Below are positions 25,948-34,634 of a stretch of 64,000 nt of DNA, one piece after another. Every line of letters begins with the position of its first letter. The stretch's first letter is position 1. The stretch is from Alkalihalobacillus bogoriensis ATCC BAA-922 (lineage in GTDB: Bacteria; Bacillota; Bacilli; Bacillales; Bacillaceae_F). Made by a program: the position numbers and the translations under genes. The stretch lies in assembly GCF_000621445.1 (NCBI RefSeq), contig NZ_KK211278.1, positions 231,383 to 295,382 on the forward strand, read 5' to 3'. The notes under the pieces were generated by a model, which saw only the letters and a program-made list of their open reading frames with translations, ran no database searches and had not been told where the DNA came from.

Positions 25948-27042
25948 GTGAGTGAAAGAATACGGAGCGATGAAAATCAAGTAACGATAGGATTACTTGT
26001 CTCCCGTGCAAATAAAAAACTGAGGCAGCGAATTCTCGACCTTACTGATTTGGCTGAGTGTAGTATAGGTGGAGAAGTCGTTGCTTTTTCTTTGAAAGGG
26101 ATAAGGAAAACGACGAATGTCATTAACGGATATGTGTATTCCACAAAAGAGAAGAACTGGAACCGATCTATATTTCCAATGCCGGATGCTATCATAAACC
26201 AAATTTCTTTATCTCATAAATGGGAACGGTATTTTACAAAAGTAGTCGGTGAGAAAATGATAAATAATTTTACATTTAGTAAATGGGAGTTGTATGAATG
26301 GTTATCTCAACATAATAACTATCACAACTATTTACCCTACACTGAACGACTTGATGAACCGAATAAAGTTCTTACATTTTTGCAAGAAAAACAAGAAGCA
26401 TATTTGAAGCCGATTTTCGGAAGCTATGGAAAAGGAATTATGAAAATAACAAAACAAGAAGATGTTTTTCAAGTGAAAGTTCGTTCGAAAAAGAAAGTAA
26501 AAACATTTTATTGGAATGAGAAAGAGCTTCTCCTCTGTATTCAAAAAACATGCAAACCGAATACGTATATTATTCAACAGGTGATTGACTTATATATTAG
26601 GAATCGTCCAATTGATTTTCGATTGATTACTGTAAAAAACGGAGGTGGAGAATGGGAAAATATCGGCTTGCTTGCTAGAAAAGGCAGTGAAGGGGAGATT
26701 GTGAGCAATACAGGGGTGGTGAAAGCCGGGAATTCTGGACTTCAAAACCTATTGTCTTTACCGAAATGGAAAGCGATTGAACTAAGAACAAAAATGAGTC
26801 AACTTGCAGTAGGGATGGCACAGCAAATGGAAAAATATAAAAGTGAAGGAGGGAATCTAGGAAACTTAGGTTTTGATTTTGCTGTCGACAAAAATCAAAA
26901 CCTATGGATGATTGAAATGAATCATCGCAACCCTCGTCATCAAATGGCTGTTGATACAGGAATGCATGCCATGTATGTTCAAGCGAATCAATTGATGATG
27001 GAATACGCGACTTCCATAGCACAACAATCTAGTTTTGAGTAA
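25948..27042 (+). CDS. YheC/YheD-family ATP-grasp protein
   Basis: This 364-residue protein begins at GTG behind AAGGAGTGG. The family comprises endospore coat-associated proteins of the ATP-grasp superfamily. Visible marks are FSKWELYEWLSQ, YLKPIFGSYGKGIMKI (nucleotide-binding loop), RNRPIDFRLITVKN and the C-terminal NLGFDFAVDKNQNLWMIEMN metal/ATP site. The ligase substrate is unknown. A larger paralogue follows after 111 bp, and both are probably expressed in the mother cell during sporulation. Confidence 0.88.
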   Translation: MSERIRSDENQVTIGLLVSRANKKLRQRILDLTDLAECSIGGEVVAFSLKGIRKTTNVINGYVYSTKEKNWNRSIFPMPDAIINQISLSHKWERYFTKVVGEKMINNFTFSKWELYEWLSQHNNYHNYLPYTERLDEPNKVLTFLQEKQEAYLKPIFGSYGKGIMKITKQEDVFQVKVRSKKKVKTFYWNEKELLLCIQKTCKPNTYIIQQVIDLYIRNRPIDFRLITVKNGGGEWENIGLLARKGSEGEIVSNTGVVKAGNSGLQNLLSLPKWKAIELRTKMSQLAVGMAQQMEKYKSEGGNLGNLGFDFAVDKNQNLWMIEMNHRNPRHQMAVDTGMHAMYVQANQLMMEYATSIAQQSSFE

Positions 27043-27153
27043 TCTGTCTACTATTGCAAAGAAAAAGACGAAACCCCTACTCTTTCAGTCTATTCAGGCT
27101 TAGCTACTTTTTCATATGGTATTAAGAGGCTGAAAGAAAAAGGAGGGAGATTT

Positions 27154-28524
27154 TTGAAAGTTAAATGGATTAAAGATAACGAAGAAGATAACATTTATTT
27201 TCCGAGGAGCTTCTTGCAAACGATTCAGTCACAAGGAAAACGAATGTTTTATTTTGGTTTATGGAAAAAAGAACTTACCGTTAATATTCTAACAGATTTA
27301 TCAGAAGGGATGATTGGGCTTTCTCGTAATTTAAAAGAGGAAGTGTTTATCCCAGATCTTGATTACGAGATACTGGTAGATGAAAAACAGGTAAATGTTG
27401 GGCCGGTCATGGCTTATTTAGTATCAAATCGGTTTATTCAAAAACTAGATGTCATTAAAGAACGAATCGAAAATGCGGTACCGGTGAAAGGGTTACTCAT
27501 TTTAAGCACAGTGTCTAGAATTAATGTTGAGAATGAAACAATGGAAGGTTATTATTTTCAACCTGGTTCAAAAAAGGCAGAATCACAATGGAAGGAAGGA
27601 AACTTTAAATACCCAGCCTCGATTTTTAAAAGAGTTCCTGTACCTTCTGACATCGATGAACATTTATATGAAAAGACAAATGGTCGTATTTTTAACTCAA
27701 ACTTCTTTAATAAGTGGGAAATGTGGGAATGGTTACACCCTGACCCAGTAATCAGGAAGCATCTACCTACGACAAAAGAGGTAAATCGTATCGATGATCT
27801 GTATAATATGCTCGATATTTACCCAGCCATTTATTTAAAACCGAAAGAGGGATCAGGTGGAAAAGGGATTATTCAAGTAAAATATGATGGTCATTTCTAC
27901 CAAATTTCTTCAAAACAAGAGAAGCATGAGAAAGTCGAAAATTTAGAAGGACATCGCAAAATTAAAAAAATAATGAAAAAGAAAAGTAAATATATGATTC
28001 AGCAAGGTGTCCCTTTAACACATGATTCAAGAAATGTTGATTTTCGTCTTTACATGCAAAAAGATGAAACCCAACAATGGAAATGTTCCGGCTTCATTGC
28101 TAGGTTTGCTGTCCCAGGCAGCGTAACAACAAATATGAGATATCTTGACTATTTAATGGAAGGAAGCGAGGCCCTTCGCAAGCTTTTTCAACTAGACGAA
28201 AAGGGAATTACCGAGTTAGAACAAAAAATAGAAACAATTTGTTTGCGAGCATGTCAGCTTCTTGATAAACAAGGCTGCTTTGGTGATATTGCCATTGATT
28301 TTATACTCGACCAAAATCAACATTTGTGGATATTAGAAATGAACAAACGATATGGATACAAAAGCTTATCTTTAATTGGAGATAGCGAGTTTCATAATAA
28401 AATCATTAGTAACCCATTTCTTTTCGCATATTCATTAGCGGGATTTAAAGCGGAAAATACGGAAACTAGTCATTCTGAGAAAGAGAAGGGCAAACTAGAA
28501 AAAGTGTTGAAGTCAAGTAAGTAG
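27154..28524 (+). CDS. YheC/YheD-family ATP-grasp protein (larger paralogue)
   Basis: This 456-residue protein starts at TTG with AAAGGAGGGAG upstream. Its N-terminal region of about 160 residues is longer than in the neighbour and matches the YheC/D beta-rich domain. The ATP-grasp part has FNKWEMWEWLHP, YLKPKEGSGGKGIIQV, RNVDFRLYMQK and AIDFILDQNQHLWILEMNKR. The last 25 residues are a charged tail. Tandem YheC/D genes are typical of Bacillaceae and are linked to the spore coat. Confidence 0.88.
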   Translation: MKVKWIKDNEEDNIYFPRSFLQTIQSQGKRMFYFGLWKKELTVNILTDLSEGMIGLSRNLKEEVFIPDLDYEILVDEKQVNVGPVMAYLVSNRFIQKLDVIKERIENAVPVKGLLILSTVSRINVENETMEGYYFQPGSKKAESQWKEGNFKYPASIFKRVPVPSDIDEHLYEKTNGRIFNSNFFNKWEMWEWLHPDPVIRKHLPTTKEVNRIDDLYNMLDIYPAIYLKPKEGSGGKGIIQVKYDGHFYQISSKQEKHEKVENLEGHRKIKKIMKKKSKYMIQQGVPLTHDSRNVDFRLYMQKDETQQWKCSGFIARFAVPGSVTTNMRYLDYLMEGSEALRKLFQLDEKGITELEQKIETICLRACQLLDKQGCFGDIAIDFILDQNQHLWILEMNKRYGYKSLSLIGDSEFHNKIISNPFLFAYSLAGFKAENTETSHSEKEKGKLEKVLKSSK

Positions 28525-28540
28525 TCTTCGTTTTATATGT

Positions 28541-28582
28541 GGCTGGGTGTAAACGTTTAGTTCCGAACCCAGCCCTTCTTTT
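28541..28582 (+). terminator. Rho-independent terminator
   Basis: Stem GGCTGGGT / ACCCAGCC with a 17-nt loop, then CTTCTTTTT, after the second ATP-grasp gene. Confidence 0.75.
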
Positions 28583-28589
28583 TACAACT

Positions 28590-28772
28590 CTAAAGGACAT
28601 CTATTCCTCTATTTTAAAGAAAATGACCTTTTTTCACATGCTATCGGACATCTGTTCCGATAAACTAGAAAAACGAGCGGTTCGTAAAGTTAGTTTCATG
28701 AAATAACGGAACGAATGTCCGTAACTTGAAGACGAAGAAGGATACAGTCTACTTGCTGGATATTTATGTTAA
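28590..28772. repeat. Four-site inverted element E (last site degenerate)
   Basis: Cores begin at 28595, 28646 (forward) and 28708 (reverse): spacings 51 and 62 bp. Where the fourth core is expected, 28758 reads GGATATTTATGTT, a decayed match. The NUDIX pseudogene begins 35 bp later. Confidence 0.75.
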
Positions 28773-28805
28773 AATAAAGGAAGTAACAAATCTTGGAGGG
28801 CGGTT

Positions 28806-29347
28806 ATGGAAAAATGGAGAACGATTAAATCTGACTATCTACATAAAAGTCCATTTGGGAATATTCGACGGGATTGCTGTGAGCTTCCAGGAATACTATG
28901 TAAATGAATATTCAGATTGGGTAAATGCGGTTGTCATTACAAAAAAAAAACGAATTGGTATTGGTCGAACAATATCGTCATGCTGGAGAAGGTTTCTTTC
29001 TGGAAGTCCCAGCAGGAAAAAAGGAACAAGGTGAAACATTTGAACAAGCGGTCGTTAGAGAAGTGAAGGAAGAAACTGGATATATTTCAATAGAAAAACC
29101 GATATTCCTTGGTGAATTTATGGTGAATCCAGCGACGCAAACGAACAAAATTAGAACGTACTTAATTGTCGATGCTTTCAAATCCTTTGAACAAGACTTA
29201 GAAGACACAGAAGAGATAAAGATATCATTGTATGATTTTCATCACTTTGGCAAGCAAATAACAACAGGGGAAATCAATACACAGCTTTTTACTGTCAGTG
29301 CTTATTATTTGGCGAAAAATTACATAGCAGAAAATAAAGATAGATAA
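28806..29347 (+). pseudogene. NUDIX hydrolase (ADP-ribose pyrophosphatase type) with two frameshifts
   Basis: Three frames together encode one NUDIX protein. The first, from ATG 28806, reads KWRTIKSDYLHKSPFGNIRRD. The second, from about 28893, reads EYYVNEYSDWVNAVVITKK. The third, from about 28945, reads NELVLVEQYRHAGEGFF and contains a complete NUDIX box (G-x5-E-x7-REVKEETGY). The first break looks like a small deletion; the second falls in a run of ten A and needs one A fewer. The catalytic residues are intact, so decay is recent, or the second break is a homopolymer error. Confidence 0.75.
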
Positions 29348-29374
29348 TTTTCAAAATAGAGAGGTGGAGAGAGT

Positions 29375-29437
29375 ATGAATGTAACAATTGGGTTAATCTC
29401 GATAGGATTGGGTTTAGCTCTTATGGGTTATTTTTAA
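29375..29437 (+). CDS. Putative 20-residue hydrophobic peptide
   Basis: ATG 29375 follows GAGGTGGAGAG and encodes MNVTIGLISIGLGLALMGYF, a single membrane helix. Longer proteins with the same start are common in Bacillus and phages, so this may be a shortened version. It lies between the NUDIX pseudogene and the adenylyltransferase gene. Function unknown. Confidence 0.4.
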   Translation: MNVTIGLISIGLGLALMGYF

Positions 29438-29469
29438 ACATTAAGAAATGTTTGTTGGAGGGATGATGG

Positions 29470-30351
29470 TTGAGAAATGAGCAAGACATGATGGACGTAA
29501 TCTTATCGACCGCAAAAGATGACGAACGTATTCGAGCTGTATATATGAATGGTTCGAGAACAAATCCGAACGTAAAAAAAGATATATTTCAAGATTATGA
29601 TATTGTTTTTGTCGTAACGGAAACGATGTCGTTTATAAAAGATAAAACGTGGATCGACCGTTTTGGTGAACTTATTATGATGCAGGAACCTGACAAAAAT
29701 GATTTCGGCATTGTACAAGACATCGATTTTCATAAATCATACGGATTTTTAATGCTTTTTACAGATGGGAATCGGATTGACCTTCGTATTGAAACAGTAG
29801 AAGTGATGGCAGAAAAGTACAAGAAAGAAAAATTGACTTTGCCGCTATTGGATAAAGATCATCTCTTACCGGCGATTAGTCCGCCTACCGATATCGACTA
29901 TTATTTGAAGCCGCCTACAAAAGAGGAGTTTGATAGTTACACGAATAATTTCTGGTGGTGCTTGCAAAATGTTGCAAAAGGAATGTGGCGTGATGAACTC
30001 CCCTATTCCAAACTCATGTTTGAATATACGACAAGAGATGCGTTAGATAAAATAATCGCTTGGTGGATTGGGATACAATATGAGTTTCAAGTTTCGATAG
30101 GAAGTTTAGGAAAGTATGTGAAAAACTATCTTCCAAAGCAGTATTGGAACATGTATAAAGGCACGTATTCGAATGCAGAATATGATAATATGTGGGAATC
30201 TATTTTTGTTACGTGTCAGTTATTTAGAACATTGGCTCAAGATGTCGCAGCACATTTTAATTTCAGGTACCCTATTAAGGATGACAATAATATGATGAGT
30301 TATCTTAAACATGTGAGAAACTTGCCTTTTGATGCGAAAGAGATATATTAA
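29470..30351 (+). CDS. Aminoglycoside 6-adenylyltransferase family protein (AadK/ANT(6)-like)
   Basis: This 293-residue nucleotidyltransferase has the active-site motif VYMNGSRTNPN followed by the metal-binding acidic pair in FQDYDIVFVV, and the later DFGIVQDIDF and RIDLRIET strands. The length and the C-terminal helical domain (NFWWCLQNVAKGMWRDELP) match chromosomal AadK of Bacillus, which adenylates streptomycin at the 6 position. The start codon is TTG with TTGGAGGGATG upstream. Whether it gives resistance here cannot be told. Confidence 0.88.
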   Translation: MRNEQDMMDVILSTAKDDERIRAVYMNGSRTNPNVKKDIFQDYDIVFVVTETMSFIKDKTWIDRFGELIMMQEPDKNDFGIVQDIDFHKSYGFLMLFTDGNRIDLRIETVEVMAEKYKKEKLTLPLLDKDHLLPAISPPTDIDYYLKPPTKEEFDSYTNNFWWCLQNVAKGMWRDELPYSKLMFEYTTRDALDKIIAWWIGIQYEFQVSIGSLGKYVKNYLPKQYWNMYKGTYSNAEYDNMWESIFVTCQLFRTLAQDVAAHFNFRYPIKDDNNMMSYLKHVRNLPFDAKEIY

Positions 30352-30378
30352 ATTTCCAGAATGAATGGAGGAAAAAGG

Positions 30379-30750
30379 ATGGAAGTGTTTGCTGAATTTA
30401 TAGCAGCGATTCAAAAAGAGGAACACCGTAATCGAACGAACGAAGTGTTAAGTTGGGTGTCTAAAAAATTCCCGCAGTTAAACCCGAAAATAGCCTGGAA
30501 CCAGCCGATGTTTACTGATCACGATACGTTTATTATTGGGTTTAGTGTAGCAAAACAACATTTAGCTATTGCCCCTGAAAAAGTGGCAATTGATCGATTT
30601 GCCGAGAAAATTAAGGAAGCCGGATATGATCACACGAAAGAGATCATTCGAATCAAGTGGAATCATCAGGTGGACTACTCTTTGCTTGAGGAAATCATTG
30701 AATTTAATATAATTGATAAGGCTGATTGTACGAGTTTTTGGCGGAAATAA
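30379..30750 (+). CDS. DUF1801/YdhG-family protein (iron-chaperone-like fold)
   Basis: This 123-residue protein of the SRPBCC-unrelated YdhG/YjdI fold, often labelled iron chaperone (frataxin-like), has family segments [25 protein letters not shown] and a C-terminal [24 protein letters not shown] 30379 is chosen for GGAGGAAAAAGG upstream. The gene follows the adenylyltransferase by 27 bp and may share its transcript. The molecular function is uncertain. Confidence 0.75.
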   Translation: MEVFAEFIAAIQKEEHRNRTNEVLSWVSKKFPQLNPKIAWNQPMFTDHDTFIIGFSVAKQHLAIAPEKVAIDRFAEKIKEAGYDHTKEIIRIKWNHQVDYSLLEEIIEFNIIDKADCTSFWRK

Positions 30751-30808
30751 AGTATTGAAGGTTCTAGTAGAGATAGAATAAAAGAATACCGGGAAGGGAG
30801 ATAAACGA

Positions 30809-32119
30809 GTGGATGATGGGGCTGAAAGCATAAGCGTAGAGAAGGAAAATCCGGTTTGGGTACAAAAGTATATCGACTCACCTGAACAACAAAAGAAATT
30901 ATACAAACGAACATTACTCATTGTTGTTCTTTCACAAATTTTTGGTGGAGCAGGACTTGCTGCGGGTATTACTGTTGGTGCTCTTCTTGCCCAAGATATG
31001 TTAGGGACCGATAGTGTGGCTGGTCTTCCGATGGCTTTGTTTACTTTAGGATCAGCAGGGGCTGCGTTTTTAGTCGGACGACTTTCACAATCGTATGGGA
31101 GACGGCCGGGGCTTGCAACTGGGTTTTTAGCTGGTGGAATTGGAGCGCTTGGCGTTATTATAGCCGCAGTAACAAGCAATATTTTTCTTCTGTTTGCCTG
31201 CTTATTCATTTATGGAGCGGGAACGGCCACGAATTTGCAAGCTCGGTATGCGGGGACTGATTTAGCAAAGTCTACCCAACGAGCAACTGCTGTTAGTATT
31301 GCCTTAGTATCGACAACGTTTGGGGCTGTAGCCGGGCCTAATTTAGTTAGAGTAATGGGCAATGTCGCTGATTCTATCGGTGTACCGACATTGGCAGGAC
31401 CATTTATATTAGCTGCGGCAGCGTATATACTTGCTGGTTTAGTCATTTTATTTTTTCTCCGTCCAGATCCTTTTCTTGTCGCTAAAGCGATAGCTGCTGC
31501 TGAGAAGACGACAGCTACGATAAGCGCAGAACCGAATTCTCGGGAAGAGATAGAGAAAAAGCGAAAGGTTAAAGCGGGCATAACAATTATGGTCGTTGCT
31601 CAGTTCGTGATGATTGCTATTATGACAATGACGCCTGTTCATATGGGGCATTATGGACATGGATTACAAGATGTTGGACTTGTAATTGGTTTTCATATTG
31701 GCGCGATGTTTTTACCTTCATTAGTTACTGGTGTTCTCGTAGATAAAGTCGGAAGAACGGTTATGGCCATAGCTTCAGCCATAACACTATGTCTAGCCGG
31801 AATGTTAGCGGCTTTTGGTCCAGCTGAGTCAATGTTTATGCTTCATACAGCTCTTATTTTGTTAGGAATTGGTTGGAACTTTGGTTTGATTAGTGGAACG
31901 GCACTTATTGTAGATGGAACAAGCACAGATACTCGTGCAAAAACACAAGGAACGTCAGATGTGTTAGTTGCCCTATCAGGTGCAGCGGGTGGAGCTATTT
32001 CTGGAATTGTTGTCTCGTATACTAGTTTTTCAACATTATCGATATGGGGAGCTGTTTTCTCATTGATTATCATTCCGGTTGTGTTTTGGAGTAAACGCGG
32101 AAGGAAGAAAAATGAATAG
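30809..32119 (+). CDS. MFS transporter
   Basis: This 436-residue protein has 12 hydrophobic segments. The loop between helices 2 and 3 carries FLVGRLSQSYGRRPGLATGF, a version of the MFS motif A (G-x3-D/S-x-x-GRR). A long cytoplasmic central loop of about 50 residues (EKTTATISAEPNSREEIEKK) separates the two halves. GTG 30809 has AAGGGAG upstream. The stop overlaps the next gene's start (ATGAATAG). The substrate is unknown. Confidence 0.88.
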   Translation: MDDGAESISVEKENPVWVQKYIDSPEQQKKLYKRTLLIVVLSQIFGGAGLAAGITVGALLAQDMLGTDSVAGLPMALFTLGSAGAAFLVGRLSQSYGRRPGLATGFLAGGIGALGVIIAAVTSNIFLLFACLFIYGAGTATNLQARYAGTDLAKSTQRATAVSIALVSTTFGAVAGPNLVRVMGNVADSIGVPTLAGPFILAAAAYILAGLVILFFLRPDPFLVAKAIAAAEKTTATISAEPNSREEIEKKRKVKAGITIMVVAQFVMIAIMTMTPVHMGHYGHGLQDVGLVIGFHIGAMFLPSLVTGVLVDKVGRTVMAIASAITLCLAGMLAAFGPAESMFMLHTALILLGIGWNFGLISGTALIVDGTSTDTRAKTQGTSDVLVALSGAAGGAISGIVVSYTSFSTLSIWGAVFSLIIIPVVFWSKRGRKKNE

Positions 32120-32504
32120 ATTACTTGGCTTGCTCGTTTATTTTCTTATTGTTCTATTGATGCTAGCTAGTTGTGGTTTGGCTGATGGCGGAAAAGTAAC
32201 GGCACAAGAAGTACTACAACAAAATGGCGAGGCAGATGTTTTTCAATATAATGGCTTTATTTACAGCAATATGACTGATGTGGAGTGGTTTCAAGAGGAA
32301 AAACAAAACTATCTAAAACATGATGAAATAGGAGCTGTGCGAAGACAATCAACGGATGCTAGAAGCTTTAAAGACTTTACCGCTACAAAATTGCCTGTTG
32401 GAACAACAATATATAGAGCAAGTAAAAATGAGAAGGATACAGGGATTTTGATTGTGGAATATGAAGGGGAAACTTTGTTTTATATGGAGTTATTAGAAGG
32501 GTAG
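32112..32504 (+). CDS. Small putative lipoprotein, paralogue of the one at 9615
   Basis: This 130-residue protein has a hydrophobic signal ending in the lipobox MLASC. The mature part includes FQYNGFIYSNMTDVEWFQ and the same C-terminal module as the 9615 lipoprotein: KLPVGTTIY ... GILIVEYEGETLFYMELLE. It overlaps the 3' end of the MFS gene by 8 bp and so is translated in coupling with it. AAGGAAG lies just before ATG 32112. The function is unknown. Confidence 0.75.
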   Translation: MNRLLGLLVYFLIVLLMLASCGLADGGKVTAQEVLQQNGEADVFQYNGFIYSNMTDVEWFQEEKQNYLKHDEIGAVRRQSTDARSFKDFTATKLPVGTTIYRASKNEKDTGILIVEYEGETLFYMELLEG

Positions 32505-32528
32505 AGTCTACATTTTAGCAGGAGCAGA

Positions 32529-32566
32529 AGGGCGTTTCTATTTGGAAATAGAACGCTCTTTTTTGA
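32529..32566 (+). terminator. Rho-independent terminator
   Basis: Stem GGGCGTTTCTATTT / AAATAGAACGCTC with a very short loop, followed by TTTTTT. Confidence 0.88.
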
Positions 32567-32758
32567 GTCACTAGCAAAATTCAAAATAAAGAAGAAAAAA
32601 TTTCGTATTTTGCGACTTTTCATAATAAATTACGTCTTAAGGGAACTGAATTTTTTGGGGGGGATGAAGTTGCACGATTGTCTCATTTAATAGAAAGCTA
32701 TCGGAAAGGAACAGTTGATGAGTTGTACCAAAAATCGGAAATATATAATGAAAATTAA
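32567..32758 (+). pseudogene. Orphan C-terminal gene fragment, family not recognised
   Basis: A 63-codon open stretch without a start codon begins right at a terminator and ends at TAA 32758. Its second half has protein-like composition (FFGGDEVARLSHLIESYRKG, then TVDELYQKSEIYNEN). The run of seven G at 32657 sits inside the frame. It reads like the tail of a gene whose 5' part has been lost. A chance open frame cannot be excluded. Confidence 0.4.
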
Positions 32759-32781
32759 ATTTCATATTAAGGTGGAATGAT

Positions 32782-33744
32782 ATGCCTAAAATTGACAATA
32801 TGTTAGCAATTCTATGGATGCTTCGTTCAGGTGAAAAAATTACTGCAAAACAAATTTCAGAAAAGTTAGAGATGAATATAAGGACTGTGTATCGTTATAT
32901 TGATACACTTTCTACAAGTGGAGTACCTATAATTTCAGAACCGGGACATAACGGTGGATACACTTTATTGAACAATTTTATTGAAGCCCCTCTATTTTTT
33001 GATATTGAAGAGCAAACTGCACTATATCACGCTGCTGTTTTTGCAGAAGAAGCCGGATATTATGGAGGTGAAGCACTAAATAGGGCCATTTCAAAACTAA
33101 GTAAATACTCAAATCATGAGCAGGAAACAAAGGTAAACCAACATTTAACTAGTCTTGAAGTAATAAGTCCAGTAAGTTCGCTCTCTATCGAACCTTTTTT
33201 GAAGGAGTTGGAGCAGGCTGTAGCTGACGGGTACTCAGTAAAAATTCTTTACCATAAAAGTGGGGAAAAGCAAGTAAATGATAGATTGGTCGATCCGTAC
33301 AGAATTATCTATTGGAATAATAAGTGGTATGTGATTGGATTTTGTCATCTTAGGAATGATATCCGTAGTTTTAGAGTAGAGCGAATTGAAAGTCTTATGC
33401 TAACCGAAAATAAGTTTAACCTGCCAGAAAACTTTTCAGCACGTGACTTTTTTATGAAAAGCCTCCTTCCAACTATAGAATATAAGGATGGGATTATTTC
33501 TTTAGTTATTAAAGGAAATACAAGCGCGTTAGATGATATTTGCCAACATTGGTTTTTAGGACGTTATTTACTAGAACGAACATCAAATCAAGCAGTTTTT
33601 CTTCTTGAAGAAGATATGATACATACATATGTACCTTATTTACTTTTGCCGTACAATAAATCTATTAAAGTTATTGAGCCAATAAGTCTTAAGAAAAGAC
33701 TTGTTGAAGTTCTGTCGGAACTAATAAAATTTCATCAAGAATGA
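32782..33744 (+). CDS. HTH-WYL transcriptional regulator (YafY-like)
   Basis: This 320-residue protein has an N-terminal HTH_11 winged helix (LRSGEKITAKQISEKLEMNI, about residues 15-34, then RTVYRYIDTLSTSGVPI) and a central WYL domain recognised by YRIIYWNNKWYVIGFCHLR and RSFRVERIE. The C-terminal 80 residues match the WCX extension. WYL proteins sense ligands, sometimes nucleic acids. The DJ-1/PfpI gene downstream is separated by a terminator and may be the regulated partner. Confidence 0.9.
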   Translation: MPKIDNMLAILWMLRSGEKITAKQISEKLEMNIRTVYRYIDTLSTSGVPIISEPGHNGGYTLLNNFIEAPLFFDIEEQTALYHAAVFAEEAGYYGGEALNRAISKLSKYSNHEQETKVNQHLTSLEVISPVSSLSIEPFLKELEQAVADGYSVKILYHKSGEKQVNDRLVDPYRIIYWNNKWYVIGFCHLRNDIRSFRVERIESLMLTENKFNLPENFSARDFFMKSLLPTIEYKDGIISLVIKGNTSALDDICQHWFLGRYLLERTSNQAVFLLEEDMIHTYVPYLLLPYNKSIKVIEPISLKKRLVEVLSELIKFHQE

Positions 33745-33746
33745 TA

Positions 33747-33780
33747 ACTTCCCTGACGCTAGCTGTCAGGGAAGTTATTT
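33747..33780 (+). terminator. Rho-independent terminator
   Basis: A perfect 12-bp stem (AACTTCCCTGAC / GTCAGGGAAGTT) is followed by ATTTTATT. Confidence 0.8.
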
Positions 33781-33817
33781 TATTATAGTTATATCAACGT
33801 GATTGGAGTGTTATTGG

Positions 33818-34450
33818 ATGAAAACAAAAAAAGCTTTTCTTTATGTATTTAATACAATGTCAGACTGGGAATATGGATATTTAATTGCTGAACTACACTC
33901 AGGAAGGTATTTCAAAAAAGGTTTAGCACCTTTAAAAGTAACTACTGTAGGTGCTAATAAAGAAATGATTACTACCATGGGAGGACTTAGCATTAAACCA
34001 GATATTTCCCTTGATGAATGTACTCTTGAGAGTAAAGATCTTTTAATTTTACCAGGAGGGACTACTTGGAATGAAGAAATCCATCAACCTATCTTGGATA
34101 GAATTGGCCAAGCTTTAAAGCTTGGCACCATTGTTGCTGCAATTTGTGGTGCAACTGTGGCCCTCGCGAATATGGGATACCTAGATTCTAGAAAGCATAC
34201 AAGTAATAGCTTAGATTATATTAAAATGGTATGTCCAAATTATAAAGGAGAAAAGTTTTATGAGTTAGGACCAGTTGTATCTGATGCGAATTTAGTTACG
34301 GCATCAGGAGTAGCTCCACTGGAATTTGCTATGGAAGTACTAAAAAAAATAGATGCATTTACACTAGATACATTACATTCATGGTATAACCTAAATAAGA
34401 CTCATCAACCGGAATACTTCTTCGAGTTAATGAATTCAATAAATAAATGA
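33818..34450 (+). CDS. DJ-1/PfpI-family protein
   Basis: This 210-residue protein has the DJ-1 fold with the nucleophile elbow in IVAAICGATVALA (Cys in AICGAT) and an upstream acidic residue in LLILPGGTTWNEE. The same architecture occurs in B. subtilis-type YoaZ/YdeA proteins, which are putative glyoxalases or deglycases of unproven function. ATG 33818 is used; the GGAG site lies 10 nt upstream. It follows the WYL regulator, which suggests stress-inducible expression. Confidence 0.85.
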   Translation: MKTKKAFLYVFNTMSDWEYGYLIAELHSGRYFKKGLAPLKVTTVGANKEMITTMGGLSIKPDISLDECTLESKDLLILPGGTTWNEEIHQPILDRIGQALKLGTIVAAICGATVALANMGYLDSRKHTSNSLDYIKMVCPNYKGEKFYELGPVVSDANLVTASGVAPLEFAMEVLKKIDAFTLDTLHSWYNLNKTHQPEYFFELMNSINK

Positions 34451-34500
34451 AATAACTGAAAAGCTCAATTTCAACCTCAATAGATTTAATCCATGAAGAT

Positions 34501-34578
34501 GATAGGAACGATACAGGGATTTTAATTGTTGAAGATGAAGGAGATGCTTTGTATGATATGGAATTGTTAGAGAGGTAG
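34501..34578 (+). pseudogene. Remnant of the 32112-type lipoprotein
   Basis: The frame reads DRNDTGILIVEDEGDALYDM then ELLER and a stop, closely matching the C-terminus of the lipoprotein at 32112 (KDTGILIVEYEGETLFYMELLEG). No start codon, signal peptide or N-terminal part is present. It is a duplicated and truncated copy about 2 kb from its parent. Confidence 0.65.
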
Positions 34579-34579
34579 A

Positions 34580-34613
34580 AAAGAGCGGTTTTTCAGCACG
34601 CTCTTTTTCTTTT
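34580..34613 (+). terminator. Rho-independent terminator
   Basis: Stem AAAGAGCG / CGCTCTTT followed by TTCTTTTT, directly after the lipoprotein remnant. Confidence 0.75.
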
Positions 34614-34634
34614 TAAAGAAATCGAATAGATGTC

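Noticed and set aside
29470..30351. Acquired antibiotic-resistance gene on a mobile element
   Set aside because: The AadK-like gene has base use like its neighbours and no transposase or integron nearby; chromosomal copies are normal in Bacillus.
30562..31209. 215-codon minus-strand frame opposite the DUF1801 and MFS genes
   Set aside because: It spans two clearly real genes and is rich in Pro/Ala/Ser, as antisense shadows are.
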